A stretch of 64,000 nt of DNA from Mytilus californianus. Lineage: Eukaryota > Mollusca > Bivalvia > Mytilida > Mytilidae. This document shows, piece after piece, positions 18,253 to 32,400 of the stretch; position 1 is the first letter of the stretch, and the number at the start of each line of letters is the position of its first letter. The stretch spans positions 11,640,348 to 11,704,347 of the forward strand of contig NW_026262668.1 in assembly GCF_021869535.1 (NCBI RefSeq), written 5' to 3'. The notes beneath the pieces are model-generated. The model had not been told where the DNA came from and did not search any database. It saw nothing but the letters and a program-made list of their open reading frames with translations. The translations under genes were made by a program, and so were the position numbers.

Positions 18253-20492
18253 TTAAGATAATTTATTTTTCTCCACTTCATATATTGATATTCCTTCACC
18301 AGACAGTCCAATTGTTAATCTGAAAGTATAAATTTAAATATTAAATATATGCCGAGATTTTTTTAACCTATATTTAGTATATTGTCTATGCAGTGTATAA
18401 TAAAGTAAATTTGGTTCAGGGAAAGATAAGTAGTGCATTCTATATTGAAAACCTTATTTAGTAATTGACTTGACAAAACAATCAGCAAGTTTTGACAGAA
18501 TACACCTATTTTAAGTTTTACATTCAACTAGCACATCCAACTCATCATAACATAAACTCATTTAACAGAACATATGACAAAAACAAATAAAGTTGACATG
18601 CCTAGGAAGAATTTTTTTTACATATATTCTGTAAATTCAGAAAATATCGCGGGTTTGTGTAAATGTGACTGGGTGAGTATTGCAATGATCATAGCTCACA
18701 TTCGATATATGATACATATAACTTTGGCCGATATTCCTGAAATCACAATAATTAATCTTGCATTTTTGTCCATTCTTAAAAAGTCACAAAAGTAAATTCA
18801 GGCAATCATGTCTGAATTAACAGTATGTAATAAAGTGTGCTTTTTAAACTGAACTTTATTCAATCATTGCTCATTTCTACTGATTTTTGATCTGATAAAA
18901 AGTAATAACCTTTCTGTATATTTATATTTTGACTAACCTGTTTTCATTCTGCCATAACTCCATATGTGATATATCAGGTACACTGACGAATCTACACCAT
19001 ACTATTAATATCTGAAATAATAATAGCATGGAGCTGCATGTGAGATAATTTATAATAAAATAAATTAGAAATAGATAGCTACAGACCTCCATGAAGCAAA
19101 GTCAGTAGTTTAACTATAAAGATCATAATTGTACCATGAGGGACAACTGCAATTGTGGCTGCACTGATCTGTTCAGATAAGTGTTCAATGGGTTTACTAA
19201 CATACCAAACAACAAGACAAGTACAGTCAAACCTGCTATAAAGGTCACCTCCTTAATGAAAAACCTTACTAAAATACCAAACAACATGACAATTACAGTC
19301 AAACCTGCTATAAAGGTCACCTTCTTAAGGAAAAACCTTACTAAAATACCAAACAACAAGACAAGTACAGTCAAACCTGCTATAAAGGTCGCCTCCTTAA
19401 GGAAAAACCTTACTAAAATACCAAACAACAAGACAAGAATAATCAAACTTGCTATAAAGGTCACCTCCTTAGGGAAAAACCTTACTAAAATACCAAACAA
19501 CAAGACAAGTACAGTCAAACCTGCTATAAAGGTCACCTCCTTAAGGAAAAACATATCTTGTCAGGTCACCCTATTCTAATCCACTTGTAGTAATATGATG
19601 TGTTCAACAAAACAAAAATTTCATGTAGGCTTGTATGCAACATTTTTCAAAAAACAAGAATTAGTATTTATTTTGTTCTTTTGTTGGATAAGACTTTTTT
19701 ACTGGGCATATTCAAAAACTGCTAGCAACTACCACATTATATGATGTTTGCAACAATCCAATGTAATGCCTAAATAATGTGCATGCATAGCTCACTGTCA
19801 AAATTCAACATGGAACATTCAAAACTGGCACATTTCTTATACATTTAAAGTTTTCCTTGAAATGCAACAAGTGTCATCTAAATAGTACATTAATTACCAT
19901 AATTCTGTTTGTTGATGCTTCATTTATATTTATATTTGTACTTTTTTTGTTTTTATTTTAGATAAGACATTGTAAGAGCACTATAAATTCTTACTTTAGG
20001 TCCAGAATCTTGTAAACAAACATCCCATAAACACAATCTTTGGTCCACTGATGCTGTTAGAACCTTATTCTCATTAACTATCTGTACACCTGTAAAAAAT
20101 AATACAGTTATATGTTTTTACTAAAGTGATCATTTTATGGATTCAAAGTTACATTGGATACAGAAATATCATTTGTATGTGTATTTGAATTTGTAGTATG
20201 TGAAATAAAACATTAATTGAAGATAAACTATTCATTTCTCTTGGCATTAAATTGAATTTTCCATTCACACTACCAATTGCTAAAATGTTTTACCAAACTG
20301 CAGTTTGAATTAATCTCTACAAATTGATCATGTGGCACCCAAAATAATAATCTTTACCTGTAATTTGAGCTGCATGAGCAGATATCTGTTGATATTTTCC
20401 TTCAAGTGTTATATTGTTATTTTCTTGTATTGATATCACAGATAATACCAAGGCATTGTCATCTCCTCCACTAGCTATCAGCAATCTACCAT
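18253..20492 (-). CDS. WDR6: WDR6 exons 21-24: C-terminal blades and stop
   Basis: Exon 21 carries GRLLIASGGDDNALVLSVIS and ISAHAAQIT, and exon 22 carries GVQIVNENKVLTASVDQRLC then LWDV. Exon 23 has ILIVWCRFVSVPDISHMELW and exon 24 LTIGLSGEGISIYEVEKNK before TAA at 18255-18253. The short final exon begins after a good 'tatactttcag' acceptor. The propeller-closing pattern (VSVPDI...LW...GEGISIYEV) fits the end of the family. Intron 22 contains the 72-bp array and intron 20 the large minisatellite. Confidence 0.9.
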
Positions 20493-23400
20493 CTGTAATT
20501 ATATCAAATATATCAATCTACCATCTGTAATTATATCAAATACATCAATCTACCATCTGTAATGATAACAAATATATCAATCAACCATCAGTTATGATAA
20601 CAAAAATATCAATCTACCATCAGTTATGATAACAAATATATCAATCTTCCATCAGTAATGATATAAAATATATCAATCTACCATCAGTAATGATATCAAA
20701 TATATCAATCTGCCACCTGTAATTATATCAAATATATCAATCTACCATCAGTAATGATATAAAATATATCAATCTACCATCTGTAATATATCAAATACAT
20801 CAATCTTCCATCAGTAATGATATAAAATATATCAATCTACCATCTGTAATTATATCAAATACATCAATCTTCCGTCAGTAATGATTTAAATATATCAATC
20901 AACCATCTGTAATTATATCAAATACATCAATCTTCCGTCAGTAATGATTTAAATATATCAATCTACCATCTGTAATTATATCAAATACATCAATCTTCCA
21001 TCAGTAATGATATAAAATATATCAATCTACCATCTGTAATTATATCAAATACATCAATCTTCCGTCAGTAATGATTTAAATATATCAATCTACCATCTGT
21101 AATTATATCAAATACATCAATCTTCCGTCAGTAATGATTTAAATATATCAATCTACCATCTGTAATTATATCAAATACATCAATCTTCCATCAGTAATGA
21201 TATAAAATATATCAATCTACCATCTGTAATTATATCAAATACATCAATCTTCCGTCAGTAATGATTTAAATATATCAATCTACCATCTGTAATTATATCA
21301 AATACATCAATCTTCCATCAGTAATGATATAAAATATATCAATCTACCATCTATAATTATATAAAATATATCAATCTTCTATCAGTAATGATATAAAATA
21401 TATCAATCTACCATCTGTAACTATATCAAATATATCAATCTACATTATGTAATGATATCAGATATATCAATTTATATATCTGTTTTTATATCAAAATACA
21501 AATCTATAGAAAGAGTATGCTTTAATGAAACTTGTATTACTAATCAAATAAAAAGAAATAAAAAAATGTTGGTAAATTCCTTGAAAATTCTAAAGAAAGT
21601 CAATTTTCAAATTACCAAAATAATATTTTAATAAACATGATAAAGAAGATCTTGATATTCCAAAACTTAACCATATTCATAATGAGAAACTAAATCCAAC
21701 TGTAACACTCTATAACTCACCATTTAACTGTAAAGAACTCAATCCATTAACTCCAGACTGAAGACTTGGTATCACAAATACTGGTTCACAAGACTTTTCT
21801 TCTACACAATTGTCACTGTTGCTATTAACTAAGTCTTTATTAAAACATTTCTCTCCTTCAGGGCCATTACTGGATATTACTTTATTCTCACTATTAGTAC
21901 ATGTATCTGCTTCACCTACATTAGTAATGCTTGTGTAGTTTGAATCCGAATTAGATGTGTCTTTGAAATTTGATAAATGTGTACTGTTAAATTGATTATT
22001 TTCTACATTCTCTACTACCTCTATTGTATTTGATGTTATAAATGACAACAGCAACTTAGAAATATCCCACAATGCAATTCTTCCATCAGTTCCTGCTGAC
22101 AAGAATAAAAGTCGTCTGCTGCCTTTTGTTGTGGATACAAATGTATGAGTTATCCTGAGTACACAATGGTCATGAAAAGCAGAGTAATATAACGGTATCA
22201 AATTCTTCAATGTCTCACTGAATATGAAAAACCTGATAAAAATGAAGTAAAAAATACAATTACATCTGACATAAAATAAAACTTATACCTTTACTTAAAT
22301 TAACTGGAGATATAGAGTAGACATTAATGAACAGCAATCCAACGACACAAAAATTAAAGATCAACATACTGTCTTTAATCAATAGACAAATGTCTAAACA
22401 ATATGTCCGACTCTTCACCTTTTCACATTATTTGTATGAAGCGTTAATTAATCAAATGAATGTAATTTACAATTTTTTCTGTTAATCATTAATCTCAATA
22501 GACATTTTCATATTACCGACTTTTGACTATGGATTATATAATTTGTCGACTGGTTACCTACTCTGTGGTATGACATCCTGGTACTTGGTCAAGTAAGAAA
22601 GATTATTTAAATCATATATCTTAGGGTAAATTGTTTCTCCCTTTGTTAAATTTTATGAATTTATATCTCCTGTGAGCAATATTGTATTGAAAAATCATAA
22701 TAAACTTAATATGCAAATGAGGTCTCATGAAAAGCAACATAACTTATACTTAACTTAAGTATGAGACATACAAATAACATATAATTTTAATGGCACTATA
22801 AATTTTTTCCCTGAATTTATCATTGTGATTGTTGCCATTGGACAAAAATGAGAAATTACACATTATTATTGTGATTTCAGGACATGCTGCATACAAGTAA
22901 TGTTGCCAAATTTGAAATTCAAAATGTGAGTTTTAAATTTTGTAAAACCTATCCTGTTTCAATTTTTGCAATGATAAAACAAAATTCCCGATTAAAAGTA
23001 GATTTTACCTGATATTGCCATCAGAACATGCAGCTCCTACAACATAGAGATGACCAGGAGCATCTGATACAATATCCTTTAAGGACAGTACACTCAAGTC
23101 CATAATTCTTGTCTCTGGATTGGAACGGAAAGATTTGGCTTTTTTCTGTTTTCTTGTTAACCATTCCTCATTCAGATGACATGACTTTAAAGTTTGAAAT
23201 GAGGTTTTAATATCACTAATGTCAGCCTCTTTCTGGATTAAAATCCTTGAAATTACAAGTTGTGCCCTAGCACCTCCAGTAAAAACAAGATAGCCTCCAT
23301 GAATATTTGATACACAACTTGCCATACACTTAACATTTGAAATATGATCTCTAAGAGTATGCAGACATGAAAGCTTTAAAATTCCCTTTTCATTATCTAC

Positions 23401-26400
23401 ATCACAATTAAGGAAAAAATCTACTACAAACTTGTTTGATAATATTTTCATCTATTTTAAATTTTAACTTACATATTCAGCACTGATCATATTAGCCATT
23501 TGATAAATATTTAAATAATTTATACAGGCACAAAGAGCAATCATGTATCATTAAACCATGTTACTGTTATTAGATTTCAGTCCCCACCCTCAACTACTTG
23601 TTAAATCTTTTAATGAATTTTTACCCTGTTGACATTTAATTTAAGCAAATATTTATAAATGTAGAGAAAGCAATGTCTCATAAAAACCTAGGAAGGATAC
23701 AAGTCAAACTACAGATAAGAACTGTAGTATCTTCACTGCTTGTTATAATAATATCACATGGTTTACAGTCTACAAATAAAAAAATAAAATCAATTCATTG
23801 ATATTAAAAATAATACATGTAACTTTAAACATGCCATGAATAGTTATGCACATACATAAATATAACAGGTTTTTGATTCTAACATATACTCTAATTTTAG
23901 TCCTTTCTGAGTTAATCTAACATCTATTACTGTGGATTCATTATAATTCGTTGGATACCAATTTTCGTGGTTTTCGTGGGTACAGGTGAACCACGAATTC
24001 AAATGTTCAACGAATAACTAAATTTCTCTGGGATTTGTGTGCAGAGATAGACAAAACCATGAATTCAAATATCCACGAAAATGCAAGTTTTCCTCAATCC
24101 ACGAAAATTGGTACCCACGAAAATAAATGAATCCACAGTACATACATTGTGTTTTAAAATGATCAACATCCTGACTTGACTCAATTATAATTCTTTCTTA
24201 AATTCTGCTTACCAAATTCAGTTGAATATAGATGTCTTATACAAGTTGTTTCCCTTCCATGTAAACTTTCCTAGAAAAAAGTAAAAGATATTGATCTATT
24301 AAATAAATATTTTGACCCAAATTATAAGTGCTACAATTATTTCAAAATCATACAAGTTTTGTCCAAAATGATTCCAACAAACTAAGATCAATACTGATAC
24401 TTAAGTTTAAACAGTTTTATCAAATGACATTCCATTTCTAGCTGGTACATATCCACTTAAAGGTCACATTTTAATAAAAGGATATTCTTGTGAAGTAATT
24501 ACTACAATTGTCCAAATGTCTATCCAAGGGATTTTTTTTGTTTTGCTGGAATTACTGTTTCCAGTCCATCCTATATATTTTTTACTGCAATTGGACCACT
24601 TTAAAGTCATGCTTATACATTCTTTTAAATGCATAAAGGATACTGACTTAAAAGTTAATATTAATATTCTTCCAACGTGATTATCCCATGGCAACATCAC
24701 AGTCATAACCTTGAAAGCGCTACTGTGATTTTTTTAATTTTTATGGGTACCAATTTTCATTGATTAAGAAAAAATTACATTTTTGTGGATAATTGATTTT
24801 GTGATTTTACAAAAGTCTGTACTTCTTTGAACATTTAAATTTGTGGTTCACCTGCACTAAAAGAATTAACGAAAATTGGTATCCCACGTATTGAATCCAT
24901 GGTATGTGAAAATTAAGAAAATTCTCATCTGACTTCTTTTATGTCTTGAATCTATAGATACTTATATATATAATCTGAACAGAGTATTTTTTTGTCTTGA
25001 ACCTACAGATACTTATACATATATAATCTGAACAGAATCTTACCAACCTTCAAAATTAATTGGTTTGTGTGGAGATCTGTCTTGCACAGAACTACTTCCC
25101 TCACTTTCAAATATACAAAAGAGATTTTGTCGTGAATGATCTGACAATCCCATGTCCTATGTCCACCACCGCATGGAATCTTGACCAGTTTCTGGTTGTT
25201 GTTAACACTGAACAATATAAAACTGTCCTGAAGTAGACAAATTTAGCTAAATATGAATAAAAGAAGATTTGGGCTTTCATCAATGAGTCAGCAACCTAAC
25301 AACACAAAAAACATAAAAAAACAAGCATGAAGAAAAAAAAGTGCGGAAATCTGATTATTTGAGTGAATTTTCTAAGTCCAAGGACCATAACTCTGCACAA
25401 AATTATCAGACAGGAACAAAATTCGAACTTGATCTGTAACTTGTCATGATAAAACAATATACCAAATATCAAATCAATATCTTCCACGAAGAAAAAAAGT
25501 GTGGAAAACTGATTTGCCGGACTGACGGATGGACAGACAGACAGACGGAGTGCACATCTAAAGTCCCCTTCGACTTCGTCGGTAGGGGACTAAAAATCAT
25601 TGAGTTTGACCTGAAAGAATTATGTCCACATCCCCTTTACAGACAAACATTTATGTTAACCATTTCAATTAAAGAAATAGGAAATAGGAAATCCCTTTAT
25701 CATCTTAAATAACCAGCTGACAATTTCTAGGAAAATTATAAATTATTAAATAGACATTGTTTTTCTACTTACAGACTGAAAGCCATAGATATAAATATCT
25801 CCATCAGGTCGTAGTTCAAGTTTATCTAACCAATCAAATCCTTTAAATACCTATACAAACAAATACAAGAAGCATCATAAATATTAATCACACTAGATGT
25901 TAAAATGCCCGGTTTTCCTGGGGATTATTATGATAGTGCTTTCTACACTAACACATGGCTCAGTGGGAAACAATATTTCTTTTTTTTATATATATATATT
26001 ATCCTCTTATGTAGAACAATAAAAAATCAATAATCAATAATTTTTTTTAAAGAGTTTGGATTTAAATTTAAATCAATAATTTTGAAGACAATGATTTTTA
26101 TTCTAAATCAATTTTTTTTTTATTATTTTTAAGAAAAGTTTGAAATCAATAATTCAAACGACAATAATTTTAATTTCTAACCTATAATCTAAACTACAAT
26201 AATAACAAAGTTCTCAGTATGATAAATTAAAAAAGAAAAACAGGTTTATGATGGTGATTAAGCAAATTGGTACCCTTGTAAAAATATTGTGAACCTTGCC
26301 TTCTCGTCCCTAGACATTTTTTTCCTGGGTAACAATCTGCTCTATCAACCTCTCAGCTATGTGCTATTCATATAAAATATGTGCCGAAGACCTTTGAAAT

Positions 26401-29400
26401 CTTTTAAGTGCTTGTGTCTGAATTCCATGGACAAATATTTTAGTGTTTGATAACAGTTATTATTGCTTAAAAAAAGGGTTAAACTTTTTTCACTAAAACA
26501 ACTTTCTCCCATTTTCCAAATTTTAGTCTTAAAATTGATAATTATATAAGCAGTTGTTTAGTATGCTGACTTTTATGCATATGTTTTTCATTACATACTT
26601 TTGTTGTTTTTTTCATGCTTTATACAATTCAAAAATAAAAAATAATGGTTTAATTAGGCAAATTCCAACTCCATACCCTATTGCTGTTGAGCAGCATTAG
26701 CTGTCCATTATCTATTGTGAACTGCCTGTAATGGCCATCACGTCCTGCAGTGTAAATAGTGTTATCTGCTGAACAAATATCTGTTACCCCTGTTTTTCCA
26801 TGTATCTTCCAAAAGCTCTGTACTGGATCCAAATACTGTAAAAGTACCTTCAAAATTAGTCAGTTTGCATTGGTATATCAAAGAATAATAGCTAATAATT
26901 AGCCATATATATAATCCCCTTTTCACATATGAGTAAAATGGCAAGGGTAAATCTATTTGATGAGAGAATCTATACTTAAGTTTATCCTAGGGAAAACAAA
27001 TTAAGTCCTTCAAGCGTCGTTACATTTGACTATGTTTTTAAGTTATTGTAATAAATCTTAGATCAGTGAATTTACTAGTCATCATTGTTAGAATAACTAC
27101 TTTACTCAGCTGAGAAAATAAAGAAAGCAGAATTGGTTCAATTATTTCTCAGAATGCAATTTTTTTCTAAAAGATAGGATTAAAATAATAAAATTCAAAC
27201 CTATATTTCATACAGAAAATTGTATTTTTCTTCATATGTTTTAAATAACCTTTCATTGATATTTAAATAGTATTGTACTACCTGATTAATTGGTTCTCCC
27301 CATCTGTAAACATGGACTGTTCCAGCTCTATCTCCACAGATTAGACTCTTTCTATCAGTGCTTAGTGTTACAGCAGACACCCATCTTTGTTTACAATATG
27401 GCAATGTAAATGTCTGTATCAAAGTCATCATAGCAACACCATTTTCTACTGATGACAATTCATAACAATGCTGAAATGATAAAAAGGTATTGTTTATATA
27501 AAATTGAGAATAGAAATGGGGAATGTGTCAAAGAGACAACAACCCAACAAAAGAGCAGAAAACAGCCAAAGGACACCAATGGGTCTTCAATACAGCGAGA
27601 AAATCCCGCACCCGGAGGCGGGCTTCAGCTGGTCCCTAAACAAAAATGTGTACTAATTCAATAATGAAAATGGACGTCACACCAAACTCCAAAACATATA
27701 AATGAACTAATATTAAAAAACATACAAGACTAACAAAGGCCGGGTTAAACATGTTTTGTGAGATCTCAACCCTCCCCCTAAACCTCTAGCCAATGTAGAA
27801 CAAACAAACACACAGCAATACACAAAGTTAAAGTTTGCCTTTCTTCTCAGTAAATTATAGAAAGTCTTGTAAAATACTGTTCAAAGACTACTTTACTTTG
27901 TCTTGAAACTGTAAAGAATGAAAATACATTGTCATGAAGATGAATAAAAATCTTTAGTAACCAGTGGTTTTCAAGAATATATAGTGTCTTTAGAATGAAT
28001 TGTATAGTATAAATGATTATACAAACTTCTGACATTAGTCCATAATACAATTCCTAATAGGCTTAATCTCACTGAAATAAATTATGAGTGCACACGCTGA
28101 AATGTCTCGCCTGCTTTACCTATCATGATGGAATATATATTGAAGGTCTGAAATATGAAGGTTTTACTACAAGTATCATATACACTAAACATTATCAATG
28201 ATCCATGAAAATGAGGTCAATGTCAGATGAACCATCCCAGACAGATATGTAAACCTTACAATCATTCTATACACCAAATATAGTTGACCAATTGATTATA
28301 ATATCTGATTATTTGCCCAAACCACAAAAGCTTATCAGTGACCAATGAACCATGAAAATGAGGTCAAGGTCATATAAACCCTGCCAGACAGACATGTACA
28401 CCTTACAATCGTTTCATACGCCAAATATAATGGACCTATTGCTTATAGTATCTGATAAACTGACAAAACCATAAAAACTGAACAATGACAAATGAAACAT
28501 GAAAATGAGGTCAAGGTCATATGAACATGTAGAACTGTTCACATACTTCAAAAATCAATAGATTGTTGTAATTAATTACTGGATACCTCTAATCCAATTA
28601 CCATGTCCAAGGCAATTAAGCATACTAATTAGTATTTAATGGTGTAAACAGTGCCTCAAGGAATTCTATATACAAAGTAGCCACAACATACTTATCATAT
28701 CAACATACTTACAATACGTCCCTCTGGTCCAGTGGTTAACAAAGAATCTTCTGACAGGCAGTGGATAGAGAGTACTTTCCCTTTGTAGATATCATAATCA
28801 TTCCAAGTAAACTTCTTGTCTGTCAGATTCTCTGAAAATTACAATATTGTTAAGATGAAAACTTTATAATAAAAAATTACAACATTGTACAGATGAAAAC
28901 TTTACTTTGATGTATGTTATAATAAAAACTAAACCAGTTTGTTTACTCAAAAACAAAAATCTGAAATTGACACTTGCAGAATAAATAAGGCAGAGTTTTG
29001 GTCTATATAATGAATACTGAGATTTGATTGGAAAAATTACATCTTTATTGTGTCAGTTTCAATTGCTATGCATGATCAAACTTCATAACAGAATTTATAA
29101 GCAAGCTTCCTAAACTTGTGTTGTCAATGGTGTTGTAGAAAAGCTCTAAACAGTATGTCAGTCTGATCATGTTCATTACCAAACACTTGTAATCAGTAAG
29201 ATAGGGAAAAATTTGCAGTAAGCCACAAAAAACATGTCAATAAGATGTTCTGTAGTTTTATGTCCATCAAAAGTAAATAATTTGACTGAATGATTTGATG
29301 GATCATGAAAGAATTTCCAAACAACCCAATTAACTTCATCATTCTAATTCTAATGCAAAAATTAAAAAATATGTTTAAAGCCATATCAGACTTCAAGTTA

Positions 29401-32400
29401 TCTACTATTGATTTTGTTTTCTTTGGGAAAACATTGTATTTTTCCTTATGAGTGCAAACAGACCTCTATATGTAGTAAAATATTTTTTTGTACTCATTTG
29501 ATGACATCGTTGTTCATTTAGTTTCTATATACTGTAGCATCTATTTTCGTGGGTACATTTTTGGGGTTGAAGATAATTAGTATTTTCCTGGATTTTTTAT
29601 GTTCCCCAGAAAAATTTTAACATTGTTAGTGTTCTTGCTGTATATGAAATTTACCTGAATAAACAAGACGTAGAGTTCCTTTGATGTTCCCTAAAGCTAT
29701 CACATGGGAAACTGCTATAACGGTATAAGATTTAAAGTTAGTATCTTTAAATATCACTGAGGTTTTATTATCTATTAAGCTGTGGATTAATAATGACCTG
29801 CAAAATAAAACATTACATTTTAATATGAATAAAGGCACACAAATTATTTTTAGGCTGTCATTTTACCTTTTGAAAAGAACATGGTGACTTCAAGACTTTT
29901 TTTAGCAACAAAAAAATAATCATTAATTAAAAAGCCAATGATCATTAAATATAGTCGTGAAATCTATTATAAATATAAATACAACTTTTTTCAATATGAT
30001 AGTCTTTGTTCTTGCCCCATGGTTGTCTAAATGATTGTATTGTTTTTGCATGCCTCAGTGTGATTGTTGCCCTAAATTATTACAGTAAATGTTTGATTTC
30101 TTTGCCAGCTTCCTTCTATTGTTATTGCTCCATGGCTTTGTTCTTCAATTCACAGTTGTGGCGTGATCATCAGTTTGCAAAGAGTTCCTCTCAAACCAGT
30201 GCCAGCGGCAGTCTTAACCTTGCAGTGAAGTGAGAGTTTTTGTCCTGTGTTGAAGGCCTCATTGTGACTTTGAGATGAAGAAAAGCAATAAAAGCACTGT
30301 TCCTTTGTTTTTTTTTAGTGTTTTGCTGTGCATGTACTGATTTTGTATCATGGATGGATACCCCATAAACTTTGTTTTCTATTTTGTAAAATACTAAGTA
30401 CAGAAACATGCATTAACCAATACTTATTTAAAGATTTATGTCACCTGAACATTATACCTTAGAAATAACTTTTTTGGCTGATGTGTCCTTAATATTTGAA
30501 CAGTTTATAAATTCATAAATGGACATCATGTTGATATATTCTAATTGCTATGGGAGCATGCTATTTGTCCATTTCATTTTTAAAAAAAAAAACATATTTT
30601 CACCTTATTTCATAAATATGTGTCAGACTTCACTATTAGTTTTTTAACAGAGGCTTATTTCATAGGCAAACAAATCCTTGAATTTTGCTGAACAGGCAAT
30701 GATATTTAAATTTCATATCATTGATTATGAGACTAAAAGAGACTAAAACTGATCCCCCTGAGCCTGACAAGGTACATTTCCTTATCTATTCATTTTCAAA
30801 CACATTAAACAGTTACTGTGATGTTGAAATTCTTAATGCTTTGAACTAACTTTTAGGTTTTTATGTTTTTCCAACCATTCTTAACATTCCTTTAGAAAAT
30901 CTATTTAGAAGTATGACAGCTGATATTAGTGTGTAAGATAGCATAATTATGTACTATGAAAGATGTTGACATACACAAATTTTCAGTATATTTTTATTTA
31001 CATATTGCCAGACTATGATCACATGTTTTTAATTACCCTTCATCTGTAATTCCTAAAACATAGTTTGATTTCCAAAGGGACACAACTCTCACAAAATCCT
31101 GTAAAATAAAAGTAAGAATTAGTAAGTTTTAGTTATTTGTAAACGATTCACTGTGTACCAACAAACAATAAATAAAATTAGCACTTATCTATCAACATAA
31201 ATATTACAATTAATTAATTTATTGTGTAATTAAGAATATTCGTATTGATTCTGTATTCCGTACAAGATTCACCGACTGTGATTTGCATTTAACTTCCAGA
31301 TTAACACTTCCTGTTGTTCTCAATCAAACAAATCTGTGGAAACAATAAAGAATTAAACACTGTTTGCTAAATTATTTATTCTGCAACAATGTTTTCATTA
31401 TCCTGTAATCAACCAGGACTGGAGTTTAATTTGTCTCCAAAAAAGAAATCACTTTTCAATGGACGCATTTTACCAAGTTTCAAGTTGGGATTTTTTTCTA
31501 GAAAGTCCGTGTGTGTTAAGCAAAAGAAGAAACTTTTTTTAAAAGTTTGAAGGGTAAACTAGAGGCTCTCAAGAGCCTGTGTCGCTCACCTGTATTTACT
31601 GATGCTTTAGAAATCATGTAAAATAAGGTTAAAATCATAATTAATAGTATTGGATATTAGATATTATAATGATATCTAAGATAATAACAAAAAACTGCAA
31701 AATTTTTGTAAAATTACTAACTCAGGGGCAGCAACCCAACAACGGGTCGTCAGATTTGTCTGAAAATTTCAGGGCAGATAAATCTAAATCTGATGAACAT
31801 TTTTGCCACCTTTCAGATTTGCTCTAAATGCTTTAGTTTCAGAGATATAAACCAAAAACTGCATTTTACCCCTATGTTCTATTTTTAGCCATGGCGGCCA
31901 TCTTGGTTGGTTGGCGGGGTCATCGGACATATTTTTTAAACTAGATACCCTAATAATGATTATGGCCAAGTATGGTTAAATTTGTAGCAGTAGTTACAGA
32001 GAAGAAGATTTTTGTAAAAGATTACAAAAATTTACGAAAAATTGTTAAAAATTGATTATTAAGGGCAATAACTCCTAAAGGGGTCGACTGACAATTTTGG
32101 TCATGACAACTTATTTGTAGATCTTACTTTGATGAACATTATTGCTGTTTACAGTTTATCTCTATCTATAATAATATTCAAGATAATAACCAATAAAATG
32201 CTTCGCTAGGCGCAGCTTGATACGACCGCAGAGGTCGAACCCTGAACAGTTGGGGCAAGTATGGACACAACATTCAAGCTTGATACAGCTCTGAATTTGG
32301 ATTGTGATTAAATATTTGACACAGCATAGGTTTCTGACACAGAAAGAATGTGGTCTAAGAACTTCAATTTTTTTAATTTACCTATTATGGTCCAATGTCC

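Noticed and set aside
19123..19579. Long open frames on both strands (132 and 143 codons)
   Set aside because: They are wholly inside a 72-bp tandem array whose period is a multiple of three; no start context, splice sites or domain.
20481..21475. Regular ~32-bp repeats that could suggest a CRISPR array
   Set aside because: The units are contiguous with no unique spacers, the host is an animal genome, and the unit derives from a splice acceptor.
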